Positions 10,115 through 22,335 are shown, counted from the first letter of the stretch. The stretch is DNA of 64,000 nucleotides from Gnetum montanum (GCA_015680685.1 MNCI01006012.1:224016-288015), one strand, 5' to 3'. Numbers and translations: made by a program. Notes: generated by a model from the sequence alone, not told the origin.

Positions 10115-13100
10115 TTATGCATCTCCTCTGATGCCACTATCACCAGTATCTCTCAAGTCTGGCTCTAGTCCTAATAAATCGTCCTCTAGTGGGCCTTCTA
10201 TTCTAGGAAGTATTCCTTCATGAGGAATTTCCTTTTCATGAGGTTCTTGCTCTTGCACCGGCTCCACAGGAGGATGCTCTTCATCACTACATCCCTCTTC
10301 TTGTACTTGCTCCTCAACTGGCTCACCTTCTCTATCCTTTTCGGGTACCTAGATACAGAGAACATATTAGCAAAACAAAACTTGACAACACAAATAGAAA
10401 ATTTAGACTTAGTCATGATTAAACTTACTCGCGATGGCCCTACTTCCACAACAAAGGCAAGCTTTTCCAAGCCGGCCCATAGGCGCTCCATGATTTTATC
10501 CTCAATCAGGTCAAACCACACTTCATCTCCTAGAGCAGCTCCAGCCTTCACCTTCCCTTTCTCCATGCTAGTCCAGCGAGGTGGGTCAAGGAAGAAAGTA
10601 GGGATGGTAGTCTGACCCCCGGGGAGAGTCACCTCTCTTTTCAGGGATGCACTTACAGTCACCTGCTCTTGAAACTTTTTGAAAGCTTTAGATGCCCCAA
10701 TGACGTCCAGGAAAACTTGCAAGGATTGGGCTTCAACGGTAGAATCACGATAATGTTGACGATAAGCGATACTTTCTCGCTTATATAAATGTTTGTGGTC
10801 CTTTTCCTTCTACCCCCATTCGTGCACACTTGCGCAGTAATCCCTCCAGTCTTGGCTTTTCTGAGCTAATAGCTCTATCTGCATCCGTTGCTCCACTAAT
10901 GCTCGACTGGTTTGCACGCTATTTTTGATGGTGGTCCAATAACGGGAATAGTCAATAACAGCGGTGCGCCAGTCCTCGTCACCTGTTTCTCACGCCTGTA
11001 GGAACTCGCATCACGATTTTAGGTCTTCGACCTCTTTGGTCAAAGACTCATTCTTCTTTTCTAACCTCTACACCCTTTTCCAGAGGTTTTCATTTACACT
11101 CTTACTCTCCCATAAGGAGCGTCTCGAGCGTAACGCACATTTACGCATCTCTTCATAAATGTGGCGTGGCACGACTGCCCCATCAGATGGAGGCTCCACT
11201 GTGTCCAAATCAATGGGCTCTGTTGGGTCCCATCGAAGGTGAGCTTCTAACAGAAAACATCATCAATGTATATGACACATTACCACTGTATAATAAAATA
11301 AACCTTTTATAACTACAGCGTACCAGCCTCAAGATCAACACGCTCGAGGCGCTCGATCATATCACTGACAACGCCTTCCATGAAGGCGAACTTGTCAAGA
11401 AAGTCTTTCCACGCTCTACTCATAGTGGCAGATGTGGACGTAGCCTCTTCTCCTGTAGCGTAGTTAAGTTAGAAACTCTAACTATTAATAGAATTCTATA
11501 AAGTTTCCAACACACTCATTACCTCTACCAGTGACAATGGGAAGCTTGCCAACATCTTCGGCCTCCTTCGTCTCTTCATGCACAAAAGTATGTGCATCGC
11601 TTGTCCCAACAACTGGGGCCTCCTCACACACAAGAATCTATGTGTGGCTCACCCTAACAGCTGGGGCCTCTTTTTCTAGAATTGGGGCCCCTTCCCCATG
11701 ACTTAATATCATAGCCCTTGTTTCAGGGTTCAACTGCTCTGTAACTTTCCCTGGTCATATCACATAATACGCTGAATACGATTCAAAATATCCTAAATAA
11801 ACATCACGTAATAACACTTTCAGTACATTTCTTTCACGCTTACCAGGCGGAGGTTTTCTCCACTGAACTCTAACTTCCACAGTTTGACCTGTGCCCCTCG
11901 CAGACTCCATAGAGGCCTCGGTTATACGAAGCCTTTAACGCCGAGCTATAGGTTCTACAATTTTTTCCGCCAAATGTTTCCCTCGTGAGGCATCGCCAGT
12001 GTAAGTAGGCATTATCCCGCCTATGCTGTCGGGGCCTTGCATTTGAGACGCTGCCAAATCTCTAGTCGTTATAGACAGAGATTCCCCAATCCCTTCCGGG
12101 GGATCCTGTCCATGCGTAGTGCTGAAAATGTGGGTAATCCAAGGTCTGGATAGCTAGTCTTGGTCTTGCTACACCCAGACCCCATTCCTTCGGATAACCA
12201 AGAACTCAGCAAAATGCCGAAGGCAGGCTATGAAGAAGGCGTAATGCACGTTGAAATGAGACTCGAGCATTTTGCGAAGCCTGATCATCTCAGTGCGTAA
12301 CCCCTCAACAAAATAGCTTGCCCAATTGAACTGGGTCCCTTCCTTGATAACCTCCTGCATAATACGGGTCTACTCTATGGAAAAGAACCTCCATTGTTAG
12401 AGTGTTTTGGGGAAAGCCCGGGCCCGAAAAAGGGGATAAACTATCTTGGCGATTTCTAGTTTCATTCTTTCACAACGGATCCCTTTAGGCTCCTTCTTGA
12501 CCCCTACCCACTCCTCTAGCCACTTCTGGCAGTCGAGACTCCTCTTCGCCTTTTCCTCTATGGAAAGATCGTCAAAGGGGACGTCGAAAAGGTCTTCAAA
12601 GAGCTGAGCGTCAATGTCAAAATGTACACGCACGTGATGCACGCGTGAGCAAAAACGTTCTGCCCTTTTGCTAAAGGAGTTGACCAGCATTAACATTTCA
12701 CTGGCGAGGACATCAGGGGTCGTGGCTAAAAATAAATGCATTAGCCAATGTTGTGCATCCTTGATGTCACCGTAGCGGAAGAGGAGGGTATTCGCCTTGA
12801 GGCTAAAAATTGTAAGGGTAATCTCCCGGGATTCCCTGACTGAACAATGTAAGACACAGGTCAAACAGAAAACACTATTATGCAACATGCACAATTCACA
12901 ATTCCACCATGCAACAATAGAATACGCAGCAATTTTACTAGGTCCAACTAGCAAAGGAAATGGAGGAAGTTTCCTCTGCACGTCCGCAATGGTAAGGGGC
13001 AGATCCAAGGTCCAATCATCATGTAGCCACCCGAGATTTTGAAAATTCTCGAAAGCGTCAGCGTAATGGGTGGGGTACTCACGAATGTTGAATCCGATCT

Positions 13101-14101
13101 GCCCCATCACACCAGCGCATACGTTGCTAGTCAAGGTAAATGTCTTTATCACCGTTTCGGTCCATGAAAAAGTATCACCATCGCCTACCAATCTGTTCTC
13201 ATGAATAAAAAACCTATACCATATCGCATAGGCTCATCTTACGTTTTACAAAACTCAGAAAATAGATAGATAATGACAATATAGCCAACAAAACCACTTA
13301 CCCGCCTAAGTAGTACACTGTGCCTGGTGGGTTCTGGAAATAGGTCGAGACATGGCAGGCCACGAACAAGGTGTTATATGCATGGTAGCAACTAAACTGA
13401 GCCATTTCCCAGATCCAGACTAAGCACCTCAAACCTCGGGTGCTAAGGTCTCGGTCCTTGGGACGACCAGTATCAATGGCTCCGTCTGTCAAGAATGCCA
13501 AAATTCCCTGTGCAGAACCCACTAACAGGTGCTCCAAAATGGCACCAGCAATATCGCCTGACAAATTTGACCATATAATAACGTTGTAGTTATGCAGTAA
13601 AAACTACAGAAACTCCAACGTGCCCTTTCGAAATCATATGGCCTTCCCATGCAACCGAGTGTGCGGACCCCAACGATATCTAGGATGATTAAGAAAGGCC
13701 TTAGCATAACACTGTACAGAAAACAAAATAAATAGATCAACGTCTAGATTCACATTTTCATGTTTAAATACAGGAAACCTACAAATTATGCTTAACTATT
13801 CATGCCGAAATCGCCAAAACCCTTGCAATAGCACAAGGTTTGTCCCCGACAATGGCGATAAACGCATCCCATTAAACCCTCGTCTTAACGCGAGGTCCAT
13901 AATCTAAAACCCTCATTTACGCGAAGAATGCTACAAAAATAAACACTGCTAAAACAACACAAGTACGCAAGGAATGGCCTACCGGTTCAAAGGCGTAGGG
14001 TCCCTCACTTCGAACACAGCCTGCGAAGCACACTGCAGATTCTCTTGCAGCTTGTTGATTTTAGTCAATTTTGCATTCTTTTGTTTCACTTTAGGCGCCA
14101 T
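10115..14101 (-). pseudogene. Eight-exon antisense gene inside the retrotransposon, product unrecognised
   Basis: On the minus strand I can build exons 14101-14009, 13711-13302, 13192-12926, 12835-11844, 11750-11523, 11452-11324, 11246-10429 and 10348-10115. All introns have GT..AG ends, and every junction keeps the reading phase. The spliced frame is 3,171 bases, about 1,056 residues, ending with TAA. It starts MAPKVKQKNAKLTK; exon 2 has HPRYRWGPHTRLHGKAI and TDGAIDTGRPKDRDL; exon 4 has QFNWASYFVEGLRTEM; exon 7 is coiled-coil rich; exon 8 is very acidic (Glu/Asp/Pro). About 12 premature stops occur, mostly explained by C-to-T or G-to-A changes. I recognise no family. It could be a captured host gene or an element-encoded accessory protein; antisense ORFs are known in some Tat elements such as Grande. 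Confidence 0.75.
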
Positions 14102-14251
14102 TGTTGCAGCTCCGAAACCTTCACAATTTCACAGTTTTACATCTTTGCAAACTATGCGCTCTAAGCTTCTGCTCCTCTTCCTCTTGCTTTGTAACAGTTA
14201 GAAATTCGAATTTGCGATAACCAATAACCCATCCTTACTAAAAACTACTTA

Positions 14252-14264
14252 CTTATATGCAAGA
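14252..14264 (-). promoter_or_regulatory. Candidate TATA for the antisense gene
   Basis: Minus-strand GCATATAAGTAAG lies about 155 bases upstream of the antisense ATG at 14101. The leader between them is GA-rich. Position is plausible for a plant promoter, but I see no other support. Confidence 0.3.
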
Positions 14265-14584
14265 TTTAACCGACTTGATACCCGATTTTAGCGAGACTTA
14301 CCCAAATGCTAGTGTCAGTATGAGCTGGAACCCGAGGATCAAGGCATTAATTGTGCCAAATATTGCACGCATTACGGTTCGAAACGACCCTAAACTACTG
14401 TAGCTTATCTCCTCGTAATCAGGTCTCATTAATGACAGGTTGTTCGCAAACTTTAAAATTCAGTTACCTTTATGCAGCAAAGTCACATCACTTCCTGTAC
14501 ACTAAAATAAATGTTATTTGTTCAACACTTATCGCACCAAACTTAGTACTTGTCTAATTACTCTCGCATTTGACACTTTTGTAG

Positions 14585-17500
14585 GATAATTCACAGATGG
14601 ACGAAATTTTGTCTACACCGCTAGTTTTAGCAAGCCCACACGGTGAAGTCATTAGACAACTTGATCCCACATTAATAGAAACTAATCTAGTCCTTGATGA
14701 TGTAATTATAACCACATCGGAAAAATCTCCAGACTGGCTAGAGCAATCGATGCGCATGCTAGATCTGGAAGCCGGAGATGTAACCGAAGATCCACTCAAT
14801 GAGATTTCTATGGTTACGCATAGAGGCGAGACTAAAACTCTCAAGGTTAGTTCTCTATTAGACCAAAAGACACATGATGACATAAAACGGGTCCTCTAGA
14901 GTAACATCATAGTGTTTGCATGATCATACGAGGATATGCTAGGACTAGACCCAAGATTAATTCAACACAACATAATTCTAGATCCACATATCAAAGCTGT
15001 TAGACAAAAAGCACGAAAGATCAAGCCAGAAGTCGCGCTAGTAGTACATGATGAAATCACTAAGCTGTACCAAGCAGGTTTTATTCACGCAGTTGATTAC
15101 TCGGACTGGGTATCCAATATTGTAGTAGTTCCCAAAAAGACTGGAGGAATACGCATTTGTATAGACTTCCGGGACTTGAATAAAGCTACAATCAAGGATA
15201 ACTTCCCATTGCTAAGTATCGACCAAATGGTGGATACAACCGCTGGACATGCGCTTTTTTCCTTCATGGACGGCTTCTCAGGCTACAATCAAATACGCAT
15301 TAACCCAGAACACCAACTAACAACAATGTTTATGACACCTTGGGGGACCTTCTACTACACCATGATGCCTTTTGGCTCAAAAAATGCCAGAGCAACATAT
15401 CAACAAGCTATGACGTACATCTTTAGCGATTACCTCATAGGAAGGTTGAATAATTATGTCGACGATATAGCTGTTAAGTCTTTAAAGTCTGAAGATCGTT
15501 CAGAGGATCTGGAGTTAGTCCTCAAAAGATGCTCTAAATATGACCTCCGACTTAACCCAAAAAAGTGTGTGTTCGGGGTAAAAACCGGACGCATGCTGGG
15601 TTTTGTGGTATCGGAAGCTGGCATACACGTAGACCCTGACAAAGTCAAAGCCATTGTTGAATTGGCACCTCCTACAAGTCTTAAGCAATTACGCGGATTA
15701 CAGGGGAGGTTACAGTTTATCAGGCGGTTCATCTCAAGATTAACCGACAAGTTACACCCTATGCAACATTTGCTTAAAAAGGGGGTTAATTTCGAATGGA
15801 CAGACGATTGTCAACGTGCGTTCGACAGCTTGAAGCAGAAGCTTCAAAGCTTGCCAACAGTTTTCCCACCTCAAAGGGATCAACAATTCTATATCTATCT
15901 CGCAACTTCAGATGTAGCCTTAGCAGCATTACTCTGTCAAAGGAGGGATGATGGGTCGGAAGTACCCATCTACTACTAGAGTCATGCTCTATGTGCGTAT
16001 GAAACGAGGTACAATGAAGTTGAGCGTAACTGCTTAGCATTAGTATTTACACTCAAAAAGTGCAGACATTATCTTTTCTGTAGCCAAGTTAACATCATCT
16101 GTAGAAATAACATCCTTAGGGCCATTACGCATAACCTATACGAAAGTAGCAAAATAGCTCGTTGGAAGGCTATCACAGCAGAATTCGATCTGCATTACGT
16201 TGGCCAATCTTCTACGAAGGGCTAAGTGATATCCGACCAATTAGTAACATCTCCTATTGACAGTCAGGCAACCATAGAGCCTGAATTTCCAGACGAATAT
16301 GTACATAGTGTAAGCCTTCTCTTAACAGGCCCCAAAGTGATGTTGTATTTCGACGGAGCTTCAATCGCTAGAGGTGGTAGTGCTGCCACTGTTCTCACGC
16401 TATCACCTGAGGATGTGCATCTTCACGCTTATCGCTTGACCTTCCCCTATACAAACAATGTGGCAGAGTATGAGGGGATTCTCAAAGGATTACTAGCTGC
16501 AAGCGAACTCAATGTTCGATACTTGGCAGTTAGGGGTGATTCGATGCTCGTCATCAATCAAATCACAGGAGTCTACGCCTGCAAAGTTGCACATTTACAG
16601 CCCTACTGCGATATGGCTAAAGATCTTCTGAAGCAATTCGTGACCATCGATGCACAACACGTGCCACAGAATGATAACACACTGGCCGATGCACTGGCTA
16701 CTCTGGCCTTAAATGTGCCCTCACTTCTACTTGACACTTGTCCTGCTTTAATAACAAATTGTACAGGTCCTATCATTCAGGCGGCGCAAATATCTTCTCT
16801 TCTCAAAGGAAACATGCCAGAATGGTATGAAAACATTAAGACTTACCTCTTACAAGGCGAGCTACCGCATGAATTGACACACGCGCAGAAAGATGCAATC
16901 TGCAAGCAAGCTAGGCAGTACGTAATCATAGGAGACAGTAGTCTCTATAGATGCTCTTTTGATGGAGTGCTGCTAACTTGCGTCAACAAAGACCAAGCAC
17001 AACGTATCATTGGAGAGGTTCATGAGGGATTATGCAGAGGACACGTAGCACCACGAGCTATGGCTTCAAAAATTCGCCGCTTAGGGTACTACTATCCACG
17101 CATGGAAAAAGATTGTCTGACAAAGGTTAAAACTTGTGACACGTGTCAGTGTCACGCAAATCTTATACACGTGTCACCTACAGAGTTACATACGACTTAG
17201 ATAACATGGCGCTTTCAACGATGGGGACTAGACATTATAGGTCCCATCACGCCGAAATATTTTCCAGGTCATAGCTTTATAATTACCGCTACTGAATACT
17301 TTACGAAGTGGGTAGAAGCTATTCCTTTAAGAAAGATCACATCTCAACAGATTTTCCATTTCATCTTAGACAACATTGTAACCTGATTTGGTCTCCCGAT
17401 GACTATCGTGACCGACAATGGACCACAGTTTAGTAGTACGGAAACCAAATCCTTCTATGATAGCCTTGGCATTAAAAAATCTTTTTCCTCGCCCTACTAC

Positions 17501-18064
17501 CTGCAAGCAAATGGTCAAGCTGAAGTAACAAACAAGGTCATCATCAATCTTCTTAAGAAAATGCTCGACAGCAATAAGAAACAGTGGCACGAAAAAATCC
17601 TCTATGTGCTATGGGTGTATCGTACTACATGTAGGATGGCTACAGACAGTACGCCCTATAGCCTAGTCTACGGATCTGAAGTAGTGCTGCCCCTCAAGTT
17701 GCAAATTCCTTCTTTGAGAATGGTCCTCTCCACGATTATAAATGAGTCTCAACAGACTGAGTCCCGGATCATGGATTTGGACTTAGTAGAAGAGAAGCGA
17801 ATACAGACACTTGATACAATCAAAAAGTATCAAGACAAGCAGAGGCAATAGCATCATCACAATCTTCAGCAGCATCCGATCAAGAAAGAAGATTTAGTTC
17901 TCAAGGCTGTTCACAAACCAGTAGGCAAATTCTCTGCAAATTGGAAGGGCCCTTTCTTGGTGACTGATGCGTATAGCAATGGAGCATTCAAGTTAGCGGA
18001 TGTCAACGGCAACGAGTTACCGAACCCTGTCAATCATATATATTTGAAACGGTACTACATATAG
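14585..18064 (+). pseudogene. pol: Pol of Tat-like element: RT, RNase H, second RNase H, integrase
   Basis: A single frame of about 1,160 codons runs from the putative acceptor to a TAG at 18062, with seven premature stops (14897, 14924, 15977, 16223, 17198, 17384 and 17849). RT has YVDD at 15455-15466 and SFMDGFSGYNQI upstream. The gypsy RNase H follows (LATSDVALAALLCQ, ARWKAITAEFDLHYV). A second, archaeal-type RNase H starts with YFDGAS (Asp at 16352) and NNVAEYEG (Glu at 16466), the Tat signature. Integrase shows a His/Cys finger (HEGLCRGH..., CDTCQCH), then Asp at 17231, Asp at 17414 and Glu at 17522, that is DD35E spacing. The C-terminal end has KFSANWKGPFLV. Stops such as VT*FGLP fit CGA-to-TGA. 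Confidence 0.9.
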
Positions 18065-18084
18065 TTGCATCTCCAGTGTGAATA

Positions 18085-18600
18085 TCAGGTATGGCAACAA
18101 TCGTCCGCTATGATGCTAAACTGGCAACAACTGTCTGCTATGACGTAAAACTAGCACTCCCTTCACGCGTCCTCCACGACGCTAAACTGTCACTGACCGT
18201 CCGCCACGACACAAAACTGGCAAGTTGTAATCGTCCGCTACGACGTAAAACTAGCTATGTTGTACAGGCCTGCCAAGATGAAAAACTGGCATCTTTTGCA
18301 CACGTTCACCACAATGCTAAACTGGCACCGGCTGTCTGTCATGACATAAAATTGACAAAGGTAAGTAACCATTTGCTGAGAAGTAAAACCAGTATAGAAT
18401 TGTCCTTGGGTCATGACATAAAACTGACATCCATAGCACGGTCTTCTAAGACCATAAATCAGCCCCGCCACTGTCCGCTACGACGTAAAACTAGCATTGC
18501 TCGGTCCACCCAGACGTTAAACTAGGACCATGGTCTGCTGAGACTTAAAATCAGCAATAACAGTATACCAGGACTTAAAACTAGGAGTCATAAGCCGCCC
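18085..18600 (+). repeat. Minisatellite array downstream of integrase
   Basis: About a dozen degenerate units of roughly 36-40 bases carry CGTCCGCTACGACGTAAAACTGGCA or close variants. They begin just after the pol stop. A frame open across the array is produced by the repeat and is not a gene. Tandem repeats between integrase and the 3' LTR are known in Ogre-like elements, and this array shares its TAAAACTAG core with the intron array at 9790-9930. Confidence 0.8.
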
Positions 18601-19715
18601 TCATGCAATTCAAATGAGCCTGATTATCTATATGCCGCTGCAAGTCAGATGGGATGGGATGCTGGAGTAATTACAGCGTCACTACCTCACTGGCATTCTA
18701 CTGATTCCTCGAATGTGCTGAAGGGCATACTACTGACCCCTCAGAGATACCGTCACCGCACCTATTTCAGTGGTGGTACCTCTGAGAGGTTCGTTTCACC
18801 GTCCGAAGTCCCAAAGGAATTTTCATCAACTGCGGCTTTGGGGATCTCCACTCATCATCACTATCAGGCTCTGGCTTCACAGATTCATTTGGCCAGTTCT
18901 CTGCATAACCAGTCAGATGCACTGAGTCTGATGTTCTTTGGTGGCGATATGCTGGGCCGAGTGCTAAGGGTGAAAACTCGGGCCTCATGCTACAATTCCT
19001 CCTTCATGGCCCAATCAATATATCTCGCCTCTAACAGTACTTGTTTCAACAACCTTGCCTGCAATTCGCATGGACAATGGTATCCTATGTTTTCTTCTTT
19101 GGTTGCAGGATGTCGTTCAAAGGTGCATTCATCTGAGTGGTGAAGTACAAACAACGTTTTGAAATGGCTGCTTAGGTTAGCTTGTCCACTTAGAAGTCTG
19201 TCCCTATTCCCCTTATAATCCTACCCTCAGCTCTTACTGTACTTCATCTCTACCATGTGCTTCCTGTTTGCAAAATCTACGCACGCAGCACCCATTTTCT
19301 GCATTCGCATTACAATCAAGTCCATAAACTGGCGTAACGCAACTCGCCTAATGGACACTCAAAAAAAATGGGGTTGGCAAAATGGGTGAAACACATCCAC
19401 CCAGGCAGTGTAGATGCAACACAACTCATCTATGAAACCCCTTCATCTACAAAATGATGACATAACTCCATGCTAATGCACCTGCAGGAGAAACCCTAAC
19501 TGTTTATGCGTGCAGAAGTCATCCGTACTCATTTGTGTCTTCCCCGAACCTGTTTCCTCCTATACCATCCTATCTCCTATTTCCTCCATCTTTGCTCTTC
19601 TACATTGATAGGATGACATTTGAGTAACCATTGATGAATGTTGTTGGTGCTTTTACCTCTCCGGTGTTTCGTATTCTTTGTCGACATCTTTCGGGCAAGC
19701 CCTCTAACTGTCAAC
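18601..19715. other. 3' untranslated region of the Tat-like element
   Basis: Between the minisatellite and the polypurine tract there is a plus-strand open frame of 164 codons (18649-19143) with no recognisable motif. The overlapping minus-strand frame (18767-18988) has a more protein-like composition, with an acidic KPEPDSDDEWRSPKPQ segment. Neither has support beyond being open. The rest (19144-19715) is non-coding with scattered TACGC motifs. Confidence 0.4.
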
Positions 19716-19726
19716 AAAGAGGGGCC
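19714..19726 (+). other. Polypurine tract of the Tat-like element
   Basis: ACAAAGAGGGGCC ends two bases before the 3' LTR, the expected site for plus-strand priming. Confidence 0.75.
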
Positions 19727-19728
19727 AT

Positions 19729-21229
19729 TGAAACACCGTGAAAATTGTGAGTCAGCCTCAGGCGAAGATTCACAATTCAGAAAAAAGTACATGACAGAAT
19801 TCTGGAAAGGAGAACAAGGCAAGGCAGGGCAAGGCAAAGAGGCGCGCGGCATCAAGACTTTGGTTTCCTTTTGCAGATTTCTTATCTTACTATGTTTTCC
19901 GTCTTTATGCTATAGTACGCAACGTAGTGTAATGACGCTCAGCGTAACATAGTCTAACATTAGAAGGTGGTTTACTTCAGCAGATTTGGCAAAGCCTAAG
20001 GCCTAACCAGCATAATATGCAATCTCTTGTGTATTCCGCTAAGTCTTTCTTCCAAGGGCAAATTTATGCTCTGTTACGCAATGCAGCAGATCAAGTTACG
20101 CTCACGCAACGCAGCATACGTCAGCGTGATCCATCGCCAAGTTAATCATTGTTTATGCTTCACTACGCTTGGCAGCGTAAACCAGCGTGAACCAGCTTGA
20201 GTTGATTACTTTTGTGCTTTATTACGCTCTCGCATGTGACGCAATGCGTACAAGCATAATATAGCCTAAATTCAATTGGGACATGCCCGATCCACACTTG
20301 TTACTCATACGCACAATACGCAGATGCGCGTATTGTGCGTAGTCACGAATTTCAACACAAGGATGGTCAAGTCAATGATCTTCTGAAGGGTTTGAAACGC
20401 GTGTCATCATAGCCATACCTTCTCCACATATTTTCAAACCTATAAATATTCTAGTTGGCGAAGAAAAACAGAGGGAATAGGGAGACACAGAGAGAGATAG
20501 AGAAAGAGACCAGCATTTCTGGCAATCTTTTGGCAGCACTATCTTTCAACAGAGACAGGAGACATTTTTTCTTGAGCATTGGTAGTCGGAGCGATTGGCC
20601 GCTTTGGCGAAGACACAACTTTCTCCATTGGTGATCACTGGCAGTTTCGAGCAGAGGCTACCTAAGGCAAAAGGAGCAAATCAGAGATCGAGAGATCATC
20701 TGACACAGTTTGCGAGCTCTATTGATCAGAAGCAGTTGATCGATAGACGTCAAAACTTGACCTTCCTTGCATCCCATTTCTGGCCTATGAGGTAGATCAG
20801 ACTCCATTCTGTACTTTTGCTTAGACAGCTTTCTTGTTATTTTGTGTTTGCTTTCACACAAGGCAATCGGGGTCTCCCCAGTGTAACGTGATATGCAAAA
20901 TATTCATTTTTCGAGTCAAAGCCATAGATCTTAAAATCACGCGTTTCTCTCGTGTCTGATTCCATTTACCATGTTAGCGTTATCATTGTTATAATTCATC
21001 TACATTGTTTTTCTCTCATTTTGCGACCCGTCGAATCAAATCGTTCCACGCAACATTCATAATCTCCATCGATTTACTAATTTAGTAAGCCCCTGTCTGA
21101 TCGACAAGACCATTCAGGGCACCGCGGATTCATTTTTTCCCCAACACGGCCCTCACACAGATCCATGGTTAAGATTGTTTACATGGATTTTGTTTGGTAT
21201 TCCAGCTGCCAACATTTTCCGTCGTTACA
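19729..21229 (+). repeat. 3' LTR of the Tat-like element
   Basis: This pairs with 3925-5522. It starts TGAAACACCG, has TATAAATA at 20441-20448, and ends CGTTACA. Differences from the 5' copy are mainly transitions plus one deletion near 20070, showing that the insertion is not recent. Confidence 0.92.
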
Positions 21230-21237
21230 ACCACCAT
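21230..21237 (+). repeat. Right target-site duplication of the Tat-like element
   Basis: ACCACCAT directly follows the LTR and equals 3917-3924. After it, element E resumes with its protease region. Confidence 0.85.
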
Positions 21238-21299
21238 AGCCATGAAAAAAATATCTGCATAAACTAAATTAGGTTTGCATAAATTTCAATTTTCTCTAT

Positions 21300-22335
21300 T
21301 GATTTTTGAATGATTAATTAAAGGTAAAAACATTAAATTTTTAATTGATAATGGTGCTAGTGATAACTTTACTTATTCAAAGTTAATTAGTTTATTGAAA
21401 TTAAGTTTACCTTCTAAGAAAATTATTAAGATAAAACTTGTAGATTAAAAAATAGTGAGCAAGCATACTAGGTATGCAGAAATTACCTGTACTTTACAAG
21501 ACATGCCTTTTGTCGATGAATTCTTTAAATTTGAAATAGGTGATGTTGATGTGATTTTAGGAATTTATTTCTTGCAAAAATTTGATATTACTACCCACTT
21601 TAGAACTTGTATTTTAAAAGTCCCAACCATTGATGGAGTCAGGGTTCTAAGGGGGCTAGAAATAGCAAAGAAAATTCATATGATAACCATTATGCAAGCC
21701 AAAAGATTAGTAAAAAAGGATGTTACAATGTTTCTTGTCAAACTAACTCAATCCCAGAAATATTTAGTTATTGAGATTCCAAAAGAACTTGAGGAATATA
21801 AATACTTAGTATTTGGTGAAATTAGAGAATTACCTCCAAAAAGAACTATTAAGCATGCTATTAATATTTTTACTGGTACACAACCTATTTTAATAATCCC
21901 ATATAGATTTTCCACTTTTGAATTAAGAGAATTGAAAGTACAATTAGATCAACTTTTAGAAGAAGGAAATATTTGACCTAGCGTATCACCTTGGGGTGCA
22001 CCATTCTTATTCGTTAAAAGGAAAGATGATACATTAAGGTTATGCATCGATTATAGGGAATTGAATAAAGTGACGATTAAAAATACTTATCCTTTGCCTA
22101 GAATTGATGATTTTTTTGATCAACTTACTAGTCCATGTTATTTTTCAAAGATTGATTTAAAATTAGGTTATCACCAAATGAGGATTAAGGGAAAAGACGT
22201 TAAGAAGACTATTTTCAGAACTAGGCATGGATTATACAAATTTGTTGTGATGCCATTTGGATTAGCTACTACAACTACAACATTCATGACATTAATGAAT
22301 AACATTTTTCATGAATATCTTGATTAGTTTGTTAT
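21300..22335 (+). pseudogene. pol: Protease and N-terminal RT of chromovirus E
   Basis: The frame resumes with LNFLIDNGASDNFT near 21330, a retropepsin-like active site with D-N-G. It continues through ILGIYFLQKFDI, then RT motifs: [59 protein letters not shown] and [11 protein letters not shown]. It breaks after [13 protein letters not shown], two residues before the catalytic DD box, at the insertion at 22341. Stops at 21449 and 21974 are among several. Confidence 0.85.

Larger units (their letters stand above)
9526..14584 (+). other. Putative pol intron between protease and RT
   Basis: About 5 kb separates the protease frame from the RT frame. It begins at AAA|GTAAAG and ends at CACTTTTGTAG|GAT, preceded by a pyrimidine-rich stretch. 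Both ends fall at phase 0, so removal joins ...RPYATLK to DNSQMDEIL in frame. Ogre elements are known to have an intron at this place. The interval has no sense-strand ORF of note but holds a short minisatellite (9790-9930) and the antisense gene. The splice sites are seen; splicing is inference. Confidence 0.55.
3925..21229 (+). mobile_element. Tat/Ogre-like LTR retrotransposon, about 17.3 kb
   Basis: Two long LTRs (TG...CA ends) flank an internal region of about 14.2 kb, with matching flanking repeats. Gag, protease, RT, RNase H, a second archaeal-type RNase H and a DDE integrase are all present. Two RNases H plus very large size and an interval between protease and RT are hallmarks of the Tat lineage and especially of Ogre-like elements. 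All coding frames hold premature stops, mostly of the C-to-T or G-to-A kind, so the copy is dead. Unusually, the protease-RT interval carries a multi-exon antisense gene. Confidence 0.9.

Noticed and set aside
10115-14101. Assigning the antisense gene to the plant mobile domain or the plant-transposon domain seen in the Athila-like 3' ORF
   Set aside because: I could not align diagnostic motifs of either family; resemblance is limited to general composition, so I left it unnamed.
15454-16040. Minus-strand frames opposite RT and RNase H
   Set aside because: They are shadows of the well-supported sense pol frame and have no motif.
18091-18525. 144-codon open frame after integrase
   Set aside because: It is produced by the 36-40 base tandem array; the peptide is the repeat unit translated over and over.
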